NCBI GenBank assembly: GCA_030684355.1
Contig: JAUXTN010000143.1
Location: 1 to 42,538 of the forward strand
Source of the DNA: Pseudomonadota bacterium
GTDB taxonomy: Bacteria > Myxococcota_A > UBA796 > SXON01
Length of the DNA stretch: 42,538 nt
Direction of reading: 5' to 3'
Shown here: one piece after another, positions 1 to 7,576 of the stretch
Position numbering within the stretch: position 1 is the stretch's first letter
Layout of the letters: every line of letters begins with the position of its first letter
The notes under the pieces: generated by a model
Database searches by the model: none
Told to the model about the DNA's origin: nothing
The model's input: the letters and a program-made list of their open reading frames with translations, nothing else
Translations under genes and position numbers: made by a program

Positions 1-150
1 GACCGAGCCCGCTGAGGCGCATCCGGATGCCGGCTGCGTTCCGGCCGAGGGCGCAGGCCCGAGGCCTGTAACCGAGGCCGGGGCGCGGCCGGCGCCGGAG
101 GCGTCCAGCGGGCGACGGGAGGGATTTACGGTCAGGCTCTCCGTCGCCGC
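1..150. other. Left-edge non-coding or unassigned stretch
   Basis: This stretch lies downstream of the minus-strand hydrolase gene. It is very GC-rich, with several short GGCC/CCGAGG-type inverted repeats that could fold. Plus frame 2 stays open through it, but I recognise no protein motif and no start. I cannot tell whether it is the end of a neighbouring gene or an intergenic region. Confidence 0.4.
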
Positions 151-1131
151 CTACTCGCGCAGCGCGTACGTGCACACCGGCACCCCGGCCACCACGTGGG
201 TCCGCTCGGCGAGGCTCACGACGAACCCCTCGGCCTCGGCGTGGATCTCCTCGAGGAGCGCGCCGGAGAGGGCGCGGACCTCCGCCACGAGGTCACCCTT
301 CGCGAGGAGCCGCCCGGGTGCCACGCGCGGGACCAGCACGCCGGTAGAGGACGCGCGCGGGCCGCTGTCGCGCCGCCACGGCCCGCCGTGCATGCGGGTG
401 GGGTGGGGGAGGGCCTCGGCCTCGACCATGCCGAGGGCGTGGAGCATGCCGAGCACGGCCTGGGCGGTGGTGTCGACCGCCGCGGTGTCGAGGTAGAGCC
501 GGGGGCCGGCCTCGATGGTCACCGCCGGGACCTGGAGCCGGTTGAGCACGGCGCCGGTGAGCGAGCGGTCTAGCCGGTACCGGGAGTAGCGGTCCTCGGG
601 GTACTCGTGCAGGACGGTGAGCCCGCTGCTCGCCGCGATGGTGCGCGCGCTCCCCTCGACCGCGCCCCGGTGGCCGTGCCGCAGGTTGGTCGCCCGGTCG
701 AGCAGCGCGTACGGGATGGAGGCGGGGGCGTCGGTGTGGAGGTCGATGACGAGGTCCGGGTTGTGCGCGCACACGTCCATCCACACGGCGTGCGCGAGAC
801 GCTCCGACGGGCTGCCCGCGGCGTCCCCCGGGAAGAGGCGGTTGAGGTCCTGATCGTCCTCCGGCACCTTGCGCGACCGCCGCTCCAACCCCTCGGGGTT
901 GAGCGTGGGGTAGAGGTGGACCGCGCCGCGCAGGAGCGTGGCTTCCAACAGGGGAAGGAGCCGGAGCACCGCGCCGACGCCCGTGCACTCGTCGCCGTGG
1001 ACGTTCGCGGCCACGACCACGACCGGGCCCTTGTCCCCCACGCGGCGCCGCTCGGCGGGGGCGGCGATGGTGATGAGGGTGAGGTCGATGCCGCGGGTGC
1101 CGAGCGCGACGCGGGAGACCGTGCGCGGCAC
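151..1131 (-). CDS. M14-family succinylglutamate desuccinylase/aspartoacylase-like zinc hydrolase
   Basis: A 326-residue protein of the AstE/aspartoacylase branch of M14 metallopeptidase-like enzymes, which hydrolyse N-acyl amino acids or small amide bonds. The zinc-site pattern is visible: NVHGDE gives His45 and Glu48, DLHTD gives the third ligand His132, and TIEAGP gives the likely catalytic Glu207. The C-terminal part, about residues 240-326, resembles the beta-barrel-like lobe of the family. The GTG start at 1131 is chosen because it overlaps the TAG stop of the upstream kinase gene (TAGTG) and follows a GGAGAGG sequence, although the spacing is short. It is the last gene of a minus-strand group of methyltransferase, histidine kinase and hydrolase. 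The substrate cannot be told from sequence. Confidence 0.82.
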   Translation of the reverse strand: MPRTVSRVALGTRGIDLTLITIAAPAERRRVGDKGPVVVVAANVHGDECTGVGAVLRLLPLLEATLLRGAVHLYPTLNPEGLERRSRKVPEDDQDLNRLFPGDAAGSPSERLAHAVWMDVCAHNPDLVIDLHTDAPASIPYALLDRATNLRHGHRGAVEGSARTIAASSGLTVLHEYPEDRYSRYRLDRSLTGAVLNRLQVPAVTIEAGPRLYLDTAAVDTTAQAVLGMLHALGMVEAEALPHPTRMHGGPWRRDSGPRASSTGVLVPRVAPGRLLAKGDLVAEVRALSGALLEEIHAEAEGFVVSLAERTHVVAGVPVCTYALRE

Positions 1132-3140
1132 TACCTCTCCTGCGGGGCGTCGAGCGCGCGCCGGACCGCGCGGAGGAGCTGCTCGGCGCTGAACGGCTTG
1201 CGCAGCAGCGCGTGCGCGTGCTCCGTGGGCGCGTGCCGGGTGAGCCGCTCGTCGGGATGCCCGGACATGAGCAGCACCCGGGTCTCCGGGTGGATGGCGC
1301 GGATCCGGGCCACGAGCAGGGTGCCGGACACGCCGGGCATCACGACGTCGGTGAGGACGAGGTCGACCCGGTTGCGCAGGTGGCGCACGAGCTCGAGCGC
1401 GGGCTCGGCGCCAGGGGCCGCGAGCGGCACGTAGCCATGCTCCGCGAGCACCTGGGTGGTGAGGTCGAGCAGCACGGGCTCGTCCTCCACGACGAGGATG
1501 CGCTCGCCCCGGCCCTCGTCGATGCGCTCCCCCTCGGGGACGGGCTGGTCGACGCCCGTCGTGGCGTCCGCCACGGGGAAGTGGAGCAGGAAGGTGGTGC
1601 CGACGCCCAGCGCCGTGCGCAGCTGCACGCCGCCGCCCGCCGTCGTCACGACCTGGTGCACGATGGACAGCCCGAGGCCGGTCCCGCTGCCGATCTCCTT
1701 CGTGGTGAAGAACGGCTCGAAGGCGCGCGGGGCGACCTCGTCCGCCATCCCGGTGCCGTTGTCCTCGAACTCCAGCACGACGTAGTCGCCGGGGGTGAGG
1801 TCGGGCTCCCCCGCCTCGACGCGCCGGTGGCCCGTGCGGATCGACAGGCGGCCCCCGAGCGGCATGGCGTCCCGCGCGTTCACCGCGAGGTTCAGGAGCA
1901 CCTGCTCGAGCTGGGGCCGCTCGATGCTGATGAACTGGAGGGGCGTCGTGAGCTCGGTGACGAACGCGATGTCCTCGCCGGTCACGCGCTGGAGGAGGTG
2001 GCGCAGCTCGGCGATGACGACGTTGAGATCGACCAGCTCGGGCTGGCCGTTCTGCCGCCGCCCGAAGGACATGAGCCGGCGGGAGAGCGCCGCCGCGCGG
2101 GTGGCGGCGCCGTGGATCTGCTCCGTGTACTCGCGCATCCGGGGGTCCGTCGTGCGCATGCGCGCCAGCTCGGCCACGTTCAGGATCACCGCGAGCATGT
2201 TGTTGAAGTCGTGCACCACGCCGCCCGCGACCCGCCCGACGGCCTCGGTCTGCTGGGACTGGCGGAGGTGCTGCTCCAACGTGCGCCGCTCGGCCTCGTG
2301 GCGGCGCTCCGAGGTGAGATCGACAAATTGTCCCACCCAGTAGCGAGGCAGGCCGGCGCGGTCCCGCACCACCTGTGCCTTGCACCGGAGGTACGCGGCG
2401 TTGCCGTCCTTCCGGAGGATCCGCCGCACGACGTCGCGCTCGCTCGTCTCCCCGCGGCGCTCCAGTTCGTCGTTCGCGCGGCTCGCCTCGCGGTCGCCCG
2501 GCTCCACGAGGTCCAGCCAGGCCATCTGGAGGAGCTCCTCCCGCGTGTACCCGACGAGCTCGCACATCGCGCGGTTCACACGGAGGAAGTTTCCCTTCGG
2601 GGCGTTGACCGCCATCGGGAACGGCGCTTCCTGGAACAACGTGTTGAGCTCGGCCTCCTGCTCCGCGAGCTTCAGCTCGGCCCGGCGCCGCTTGGTGATG
2701 TCCTGCACGACCAGGGTGACCCAACATCCGCCTTCTGGCCCCTGCCAGCGGCTCGCGGTCACCCGGCCCCACACGGTGTCTCCGTTGGGACGGAGGTACC
2801 GCTTCTCCCAGTCGATGGTGCGCCCGGCGCCCACGTCGCGCACGTGTGTGTTGCTCGCGTCCAGGTCGTCCGGATGGGTGACATCCGCCATGTCCAGCGT
2901 GGTCAGCACGGCGGGCGTGCGGCCAAGGAACGCACACATGGCGGTGTTCACGACCCGGAAGCGACGCTCGGTGTCCACGATCGCCATCGCGGTCGGCGAG
3001 TGCTCGAACAGCGCCCGGAACCAGGACTCCGTCGCCGGGGGCCCCGGAATTCCATTGGTCAAGTCGTTCACCCGGGGGTTCGTACCAGAAACGCTCGAAC
3101 TGAACAAGGCATGCTCACGAGGAAGGGAGCGCACGCCCAA
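1131..3140 (-). CDS. PAS-PAS hybrid histidine kinase with C-terminal receiver
   Basis: A soluble hybrid sensor kinase of up to 669 residues; no membrane segment is visible, so it should sense in the cytoplasm. Domains in order: PAS (about 38-150, ending with the typical DITKRRRAE), second PAS (about 165-280), dimerisation/phosphoacceptor domain with VVHDFNNML (His310), HATPase domain with N box NLAVNARDAM, G1 DNGTGMAD and G2 GTGLGLSI, then a receiver (about 545-665) with VVEDE, phosphoacceptor Asp598 in LTDVVMPG, and the KPF lysine. This layout suits an internal phosphorelay. The start is uncertain: 3140 is a TTG, with GTG alternatives at 3134 and 3071, all upstream of the first PAS. It lies 22 bp after the methyltransferase gene and overlaps the hydrolase gene, so the three are probably cotranscribed. 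No output partner is encoded beside it. Confidence 0.9.
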   Translation of the reverse strand: MGVRSLPREHALFSSSVSGTNPRVNDLTNGIPGPPATESWFRALFEHSPTAMAIVDTERRFRVVNTAMCAFLGRTPAVLTTLDMADVTHPDDLDASNTHVRDVGAGRTIDWEKRYLRPNGDTVWGRVTASRWQGPEGGCWVTLVVQDITKRRRAELKLAEQEAELNTLFQEAPFPMAVNAPKGNFLRVNRAMCELVGYTREELLQMAWLDLVEPGDREASRANDELERRGETSERDVVRRILRKDGNAAYLRCKAQVVRDRAGLPRYWVGQFVDLTSERRHEAERRTLEQHLRQSQQTEAVGRVAGGVVHDFNNMLAVILNVAELARMRTTDPRMREYTEQIHGAATRAAALSRRLMSFGRRQNGQPELVDLNVVIAELRHLLQRVTGEDIAFVTELTTPLQFISIERPQLEQVLLNLAVNARDAMPLGGRLSIRTGHRRVEAGEPDLTPGDYVVLEFEDNGTGMADEVAPRAFEPFFTTKEIGSGTGLGLSIVHQVVTTAGGGVQLRTALGVGTTFLLHFPVADATTGVDQPVPEGERIDEGRGERILVVEDEPVLLDLTTQVLAEHGYVPLAAPGAEPALELVRHLRNRVDLVLTDVVMPGVSGTLLVARIRAIHPETRVLLMSGHPDERLTRHAPTEHAHALLRKPFSAEQLLRAVRRALDAPQER

Positions 3141-3162
3141 GTCCCGGGTGTCACACGGCGCT

Positions 3163-4362
3163 TCAATCGGCGGCGCACACCACGAATTTCAAGTAGCGCC
3201 CCTCGGGGAAGTGGAGCGCGGCCGGGAAGTCGGGGGGCTGCGAGCCGTCGTGAACCATGCGCAGCCGGCGGTCCGCCTTGCGCGCTCCGTTCACGAGCAT
3301 CCCCTGGAATCGGTGCGGGCTCACCGACCCGAGGTTGGACGCCGCGATGAGCCAGCCGCCGCTCGGGAGGACGCGCAGCGCCGCGGCGACGAGCCGGGCG
3401 TAGTCCTGCTCGCCGGACCAGGTGCCGTCCTTCGAGTGGGAATGCCCGGGGGGGTCGAGGAGCACCCGGTCGAACTTGCGGCCCTGGCGGCGGAGCCGGT
3501 CGAGCGCCTTGAAGGAGTCCTCGGCGAGCAGCTCCCCGGGCGGGAGCCCGTTCGCGGCGAAGTTGGCGGCCGCGCGGTCGAGGTAGCCCTGCGAGAGGTC
3601 GACGGTGACGGTCTCCGCGCCCTCCTTCGCCGCGGCGACGGAGAAGGCCCCGGTGTGGGCGAACAGGTTCAACAGCGTGCGCCCGCGCCAGTGGGGCGCC
3701 AGCCAGCCGCGGTTGTCGCGCATGTCGGGGAAGAGCCCCACGTCCTTGCCGGCGCCGGGCCGCACCAGGAACGTGACGCCGCGTTCGGTCACCCGCTCCT
3801 CGGCCTCCGAGGCGCCACGCAGCACGCGCGGCGGCGGCGTCGGGCGGTCCTTCTCGCGCGGGTCGGGCCGCCACGCGAGCAGGATCGCGCTCGGGGCGAG
3901 CAGGGCCTCCACGGCGTCCGCCAGGGGGTCGAGGAGAGGGGAGAGGGCGGCGGCGTCGAGCGTGATCACCACCTGGGTGCCCCAGACGTCGACGCGGACA
4001 CCCGGCAGGTCGTCGTTCTCGGCGTTGACGAGCCGCCACGCGGTCGTCTCCGGGGGGAGCACGCCGTTGCGCAAGGCCCACGCCGCTTCGACGCGCGTGC
4101 GTACGAACGCGGCGTCGAGCGGGCCGTCGTCGTCGCGGAACCGCCGCGCGGCGATCCAGCCGTCGTCCGCCAACGCGGTGCCGAGCACCACGCCGGAGGG
4201 CGACAGCAACCGCACGAGCTCGCCCGGGCGCGCGCGTCCGGCCGTGACCTCATTGGGGTACACCCAGGGAAATCCCTGTCGCAACCACTTCTCGCTGTAC
4301 CCGTTGACCGTCAGCGCGCTTTCCGCGCGATAGGCTCCGGGGATGGAACGCCCGCTCTTCAT
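3163..4362 (-). CDS. rlmI: RlmI-like class I SAM-dependent rRNA methyltransferase
   Basis: A 399-residue protein matching the RlmI/RlmK-type family (PUA domain plus Rossmann methyltransferase), whose best-known member makes m5C1962 in 23S rRNA. The N-terminal 75 or so residues hold the PUA-like domain with the family feature FPWVYPNEV. The SAM site is NLFAHTGAFSVAAAKEGA (motif I) followed by an acidic strand end (TVDLSQ). Motif IV reads LLDPPGHSHS, where many members have DPPKF. The ATG at 4362 overlaps the 5' end of the divergent pncB-like gene by 20 bp. No good internal start exists before the PUA domain, so I keep the overlap. The exact target base is not established from sequence. Confidence 0.83.
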   Translation of the reverse strand: MKSGRSIPGAYRAESALTVNGYSEKWLRQGFPWVYPNEVTAGRARPGELVRLLSPSGVVLGTALADDGWIAARRFRDDDGPLDAAFVRTRVEAAWALRNGVLPPETTAWRLVNAENDDLPGVRVDVWGTQVVITLDAAALSPLLDPLADAVEALLAPSAILLAWRPDPREKDRPTPPPRVLRGASEAEERVTERGVTFLVRPGAGKDVGLFPDMRDNRGWLAPHWRGRTLLNLFAHTGAFSVAAAKEGAETVTVDLSQGYLDRAAANFAANGLPPGELLAEDSFKALDRLRRQGRKFDRVLLDPPGHSHSKDGTWSGEQDYARLVAAALRVLPSGGWLIAASNLGSVSPHRFQGMLVNGARKADRRLRMVHDGSQPPDFPAALHFPEGRYLKFVVCAAD

Positions 4363-5671
4363 GCCGGGACACCTCGCGCTACAGGCCGAATTCTACCAGT
4401 TCGTGTTGGCCGCCGTTTACCACGCGGACGGCCTCTGGGGGGACGCCACTTTCGACCTCTACGCCCGTGGCCTGCCTGACGGCCACGGGTACCTGGTCGC
4501 CGCGGGGCTCGGCACTCTCCTCGACCATCTCGACGCCCTCGCCTTCACCGAGGAAGAAGTCGAGCTCCTCCGCCAGGAGCCCCGCTTCGCGAAGGTGGCC
4601 CCCTCCTTCTTCGACGCGCTCAAGCGCTTCCGGTTCCGGGGGGACGTGTGGGCCGTCCCCGAGGGCACCGTGGTGTTCCCGGGCGAGCCGATCGTGCGCG
4701 TCACCGCGCCGCTGCTCGCGTGCACCCTGCTGGAGACCCGCGCGATCCAGCTCGTCAGCGCCGCGACCGCCATCGCCACCCGCGCCGCCCGGATGGTGGA
4801 CGTCGCGAAGGGCCACGCCGTCCTCGACTTCGGCAGCCGTCGCTGCGCCGGGCCCGAGGCGGCGCTGCTCGCGGCGCGGGCGGCGTACGTCGGCGGGGTC
4901 TCCGCCACCACGAACGCGCTCGCCGCCCTGCACCTGGGCATCCCTCCGATGGGGACGATGGCCGACACCTTCCTGGCCGCCTACGGGGACGATCGCCTCG
5001 CGTTCGAGGCCTTCCGGCTCCACTTCCCGGGCCTCTCGCACCTCTCCCTCCCCGACGACGACCCCGTGGACGGCGTGAAGCGCTTCCTCCCGTTCAAGAA
5101 GGAGGTGCAGACCGTCCGGATCGACCACGAGGATCTCGACCGCGTGTCCCGGCAGGTTCGCGCCGCCCTGGACCGCAACGGCATGCAGCACGTGCGGATC
5201 CTCGGGTCGGGCCACCTCGACGAGGCCCGCATCCGCAAGCTCGTCGACGGGGGCGCGCCGATCCAGCTCTTCGCGGTGGGCCGCGCGCTGGCCGCCGCGA
5301 GCGACCAGGGGACCCGCGTCGCGTTCCGCATCGCCGAGATGATGCGCGGCACCAGCGCCACGCCCGTGGCCCGCGCCGGCAGCGCGCCCTACCCGGGGCG
5401 CAAGCAGATCTGTCGTCACGCCGATCGTGACGTCCTGTGCCTGGAGCACGAGGCCTGGGGGCAGGAGCGCATGGGCGCCGTGTCGCTCCTGCGCCCGGTC
5501 GTCCGCGAGGGGATGCGACTCGCCGCGGATCCGCCGCTCGCGCAGGTGCGGCAGCACCGGGCCACGCAGGTGGCGGCGCTCCCGTCCTCGGTGCGGGACA
5601 TCGAGCGCCCCGGGGCGTGGCCGGTCTCCATCTCGGACGCGCTCGCGAACCTCGTGCTCGCGGCGACGTAG
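4343..5671 (+). CDS. pncB: Nicotinate phosphoribosyltransferase-like protein
   Basis: A 442-residue protein of the nicotinate phosphoribosyltransferase family, which makes nicotinate mononucleotide from nicotinate and PRPP in NAD salvage. Visible family features are an N-terminal block with AEFYQFVLAAVYHADG, the segment LDFGSRRCAGPEAALLAARA followed by YVGGVSATTN, and a C-terminal part with YPGRKQICR. In the family the GTxAH motif carries the phosphorylated histidine; here the equivalent segment reads GTMADTF, with Asp208. A second common block, RRAHG, reads RRCAG. The fold assignment is good, but activity or mechanism may differ. The start at 4343 follows CTCCGGGG; a second ATG lies at 4361. 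The gene ends 12 bp before the convergent cyclase gene. Confidence 0.8.
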   Translation: MERPLFMPGHLALQAEFYQFVLAAVYHADGLWGDATFDLYARGLPDGHGYLVAAGLGTLLDHLDALAFTEEEVELLRQEPRFAKVAPSFFDALKRFRFRGDVWAVPEGTVVFPGEPIVRVTAPLLACTLLETRAIQLVSAATAIATRAARMVDVAKGHAVLDFGSRRCAGPEAALLAARAAYVGGVSATTNALAALHLGIPPMGTMADTFLAAYGDDRLAFEAFRLHFPGLSHLSLPDDDPVDGVKRFLPFKKEVQTVRIDHEDLDRVSRQVRAALDRNGMQHVRILGSGHLDEARIRKLVDGGAPIQLFAVGRALAAASDQGTRVAFRIAEMMRGTSATPVARAGSAPYPGRKQICRHADRDVLCLEHEAWGQERMGAVSLLRPVVREGMRLAADPPLAQVRQHRATQVAALPSSVRDIERPGAWPVSISDALANLVLAAT

Positions 5672-5683
5672 GCTACTCGAGGC

Positions 5684-7231
5684 TCAGAACGCCGGTTCCC
5701 GCAGGGCGATGACCATCGTGCCGAGCAGGAGGAGGTTCTCCGTCACCGCGGGGGTGGGCTCGGAGAGGCGGTGCACGCGGTTCTGGGCGTCCACGAGGAA
5801 GGTCGCGCAGGTCTCGTGGAGGGGGATGACGCTGAAGGTCTTCCCGGTCGCCTGCAACGCCGCGTGATGACGGCCGGTGAGCACCTTGTCGAGCGTGAAG
5901 CCCCGCTCGCGCGCGCGGGTCGCCCGCGGTCCGGGGAGCCACCGGATGTTGTCCTGGGAGTTGCGGTCCGGCAGGAGGAGGCCGGGGTGGTTGGGCTCGC
6001 GCCCGAACTCCACCTGCTGGCCCGTGCCGACGCCGAGCCGCACCTGGGAGTCCCCCACGAGGGCGCCGAGGTAGCCCTCCTGGCCGGCGAGCGCGACGTA
6101 CCGCAGCACCCCGGCGGGCGTGTGGATGGCCATGTCGTGCTGGAGGAGGGTCGGCGTGGTGGGCGCCGCGCTGTGCGTCCCGATGGTGACGCCCGGCGCG
6201 AGGGCCACGACGGTGGCGCCGGAGAAGGACACGTCGACCCGGAGGAGCGCCCGCTCGCTCCGGTTGAGCCATCGGCCGTCCGGCGCGAGGTCGTAGCTGT
6301 ACCCGGCGACCACCTCGGACAGCGGCACCGCCGGGAGCGCGAGCCCGGCGACCACGAGGTCGAGCACCGAGGCGGAGCCGGTGTCGAGGATGATGGTGTC
6401 GGACCCGACCGAGCGGGACGAGGCCTGGATCTGCTGGTGGATGGCGGCCCGCACCGCGCCCGGCGTGCCGATGACGAGGCCGCGCCCGTTGCGGACCCAC
6501 TCGTTGCGGTCGTTCGGCGACACGTTGTAGGTCGAGAGCCAGAGCCGGGTGGGCTCCAGGAGCGGGAGACGGTCGACGGCCTCGTTCAGCGCGGGGCTCC
6601 CGGGGCGGAAGCCCTCGAGCACGAGCTGGCTGTTCGGGAGCAGCACGGGGACGGGGTCCCCCGAGCGCCAGATGACGAGGGTGCGCGCGCGGGCGGCGGC
6701 GGCGAGGGCCTCGGGGAGCCAGGCCTGGTTGAGCGGGACGGCGCGGAAGACCTCGGTCTCCCACGGGATCCCCTTGAGGCTGTGGCGACCCGCCGATTCC
6801 CAGGGGATCTCCGCCTGGTTCAGGCAGTGCCACGTCGCGGCGGAGAACCAGACCTCGCCGTTCGGGGTGCGCGCGATGATGCGGGACGCGAGGTTGACGG
6901 GCTCGCCGAAGGCGTCGTTCTCGATCTCCTCGACGTCCCCGGTCGCGATGCCGGCGCGGAACGAGATGTCGGAGCCGCGGCTGGCGTCGTGGGCCTCCAC
7001 GAGGTCCATGCAGGCCCGCGCGGCGTCCGTCGCGCTCTCGAAGAGCGCCATGAAGCTGTCGCCGATGTTCTTGACGATCCGCCCGCCGCGCCCGGTGAGC
7101 ACGGGCTCCACGAAGCGCTGGTGCATCGCGAGCAGGTTCCGTAGCCCCTCGCGGTCACTCTCCGACGTACGCCGCGTGTAGTCGGCCATGTCGGTGAAGA
7201 CCACGGTGCGGGTGCGGGTGCGGGTCTGCAC
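5684..7231 (-). CDS. Class III adenylate/guanylate cyclase domain protein
   Basis: A 515-residue protein with an N-terminal class III nucleotide cyclase domain (about residues 8-155). The metal-binding aspartates are Asp14 in VFTDMADYT and Asp58 in NIGDSF, and the transition-state pair is Asn113/Arg117 in PVNLASR, so catalysis looks intact. The middle region (about 170-330) is unassigned. The C-terminal part (about 390-515) includes VEFGREPNHPG and later DNIRW and NRVHRL, which look like a weak FHA-type phosphopeptide fold; this is tentative. No membrane segment is seen. The GTG start at 7231 is chosen for the GAGGAGG six bases upstream and because the cyclase domain begins immediately. Longer open frame upstream lies antisense to gspC and is not coding. 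Whether the product is cAMP or cGMP is not resolved. Confidence 0.85.
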   Translation of the reverse strand: MQTRTRTRTVVFTDMADYTRRTSESDREGLRNLLAMHQRFVEPVLTGRGGRIVKNIGDSFMALFESATDAARACMDLVEAHDASRGSDISFRAGIATGDVEEIENDAFGEPVNLASRIIARTPNGEVWFSAATWHCLNQAEIPWESAGRHSLKGIPWETEVFRAVPLNQAWLPEALAAAARARTLVIWRSGDPVPVLLPNSQLVLEGFRPGSPALNEAVDRLPLLEPTRLWLSTYNVSPNDRNEWVRNGRGLVIGTPGAVRAAIHQQIQASSRSVGSDTIILDTGSASVLDLVVAGLALPAVPLSEVVAGYSYDLAPDGRWLNRSERALLRVDVSFSGATVVALAPGVTIGTHSAAPTTPTLLQHDMAIHTPAGVLRYVALAGQEGYLGALVGDSQVRLGVGTGQQVEFGREPNHPGLLLPDRNSQDNIRWLPGPRATRARERGFTLDKVLTGRHHAALQATGKTFSVIPLHETCATFLVDAQNRVHRLSEPTPAVTENLLLLGTMVIALREPAF

Positions 7232-7420
7232 GCGGGGCCTCCTCGGCCGCGCGAGTCTATCCGGCGGGCGGGGGCCGTGTCGACCACCGGTGCCCGATGC
7301 GGCCGGTTCTCCGGATACGATCAGCGCTCCCGGGCCGAGCCGGGCAGGGCTCCGGCAAGCCAGGGACCCGGGCCCGCGGCGCCCGAACGGGAACCGGGCG
7401 GACCGTGACCGTCGGTGACT

Positions 7421-7431
7421 GACAATCTGTC
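7421..7431. promoter_or_regulatory. Upstream palindrome 1 (GACA-N3-TGTC)
   Basis: A perfect inverted repeat, GACAATCTGTC, centred at 7426, about 116 bp upstream of the predicted sigma-54 transcription start. It shares its GACA-N3-TGTC core with the palindrome centred at 7468. Enhancer-binding activators commonly use paired dyads at this distance. The protein that binds here is unknown. Confidence 0.5.
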
Positions 7432-7460
7432 GCAGTCCCGGCGCGGTCTGGGGGGAAGGA

Positions 7461-7475
7461 CGGACAAACTGTCCG
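7461..7475. promoter_or_regulatory. Upstream palindrome 2 (CGGACA-N3-TGTCCG)
   Basis: A perfect 15-bp inverted repeat, CGGACAAACTGTCCG, centred at 7468, about 74 bp upstream of the predicted start. Its centre lies 42 bp from the first palindrome, close to four helical turns, so two dimers could bind on the same DNA face. Confidence 0.55.
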
Positions 7476-7514
7476 GAACTGCCGTGTAAAGGCCCGTCGA
7501 TGGGGCCTGTCCGG

Positions 7515-7531
7515 CAGGCACGGAGCTTGCT
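7515..7531 (+). promoter_or_regulatory. Sigma-54 (-24/-12) promoter of the T2SS operon
   Basis: CAGGCACGGAGCTTGCT matches the sigma-54 consensus (TGGCAC-N5-TTGC) at the GG and GC dinucleotides, which are 10 bp apart as required. Transcription would start near 7542, giving a leader of about 35 nt before the gspC GTG at 7577, which has GAGAGGA upstream. The match is strong, but it is a motif reading only; a promoter assay has not been done. Confidence 0.65.
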
Positions 7532-7576
7532 AAGGCTTCGACCCCTCCATGCATCCCAGGCGAGAGGACCCACGAC

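Larger units (their letters stand above)
7232..7576. promoter_or_regulatory. Intergenic regulatory region between cyclase and gspC
   Basis: A 345-bp divergent gap, the largest in the left three quarters of the window. The right half holds a sigma-54 promoter and two palindromes, annotated separately. The left half should hold the cyclase promoter, but I see no clear -35/-10 pair there. No RNA gene is recognisable. Confidence 0.6.

Noticed and set aside
1132..2937. Upstream extension of the M14 hydrolase frame
   Set aside because: It is out of frame with the histidine kinase, whose domains are unmistakable; the hydrolase starts at the overlapping GTG.
7232..7400. Search for a tRNA or small RNA in the largest intergenic gap
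   Set aside because: No cloverleaf or known RNA pattern could be traced by eye.
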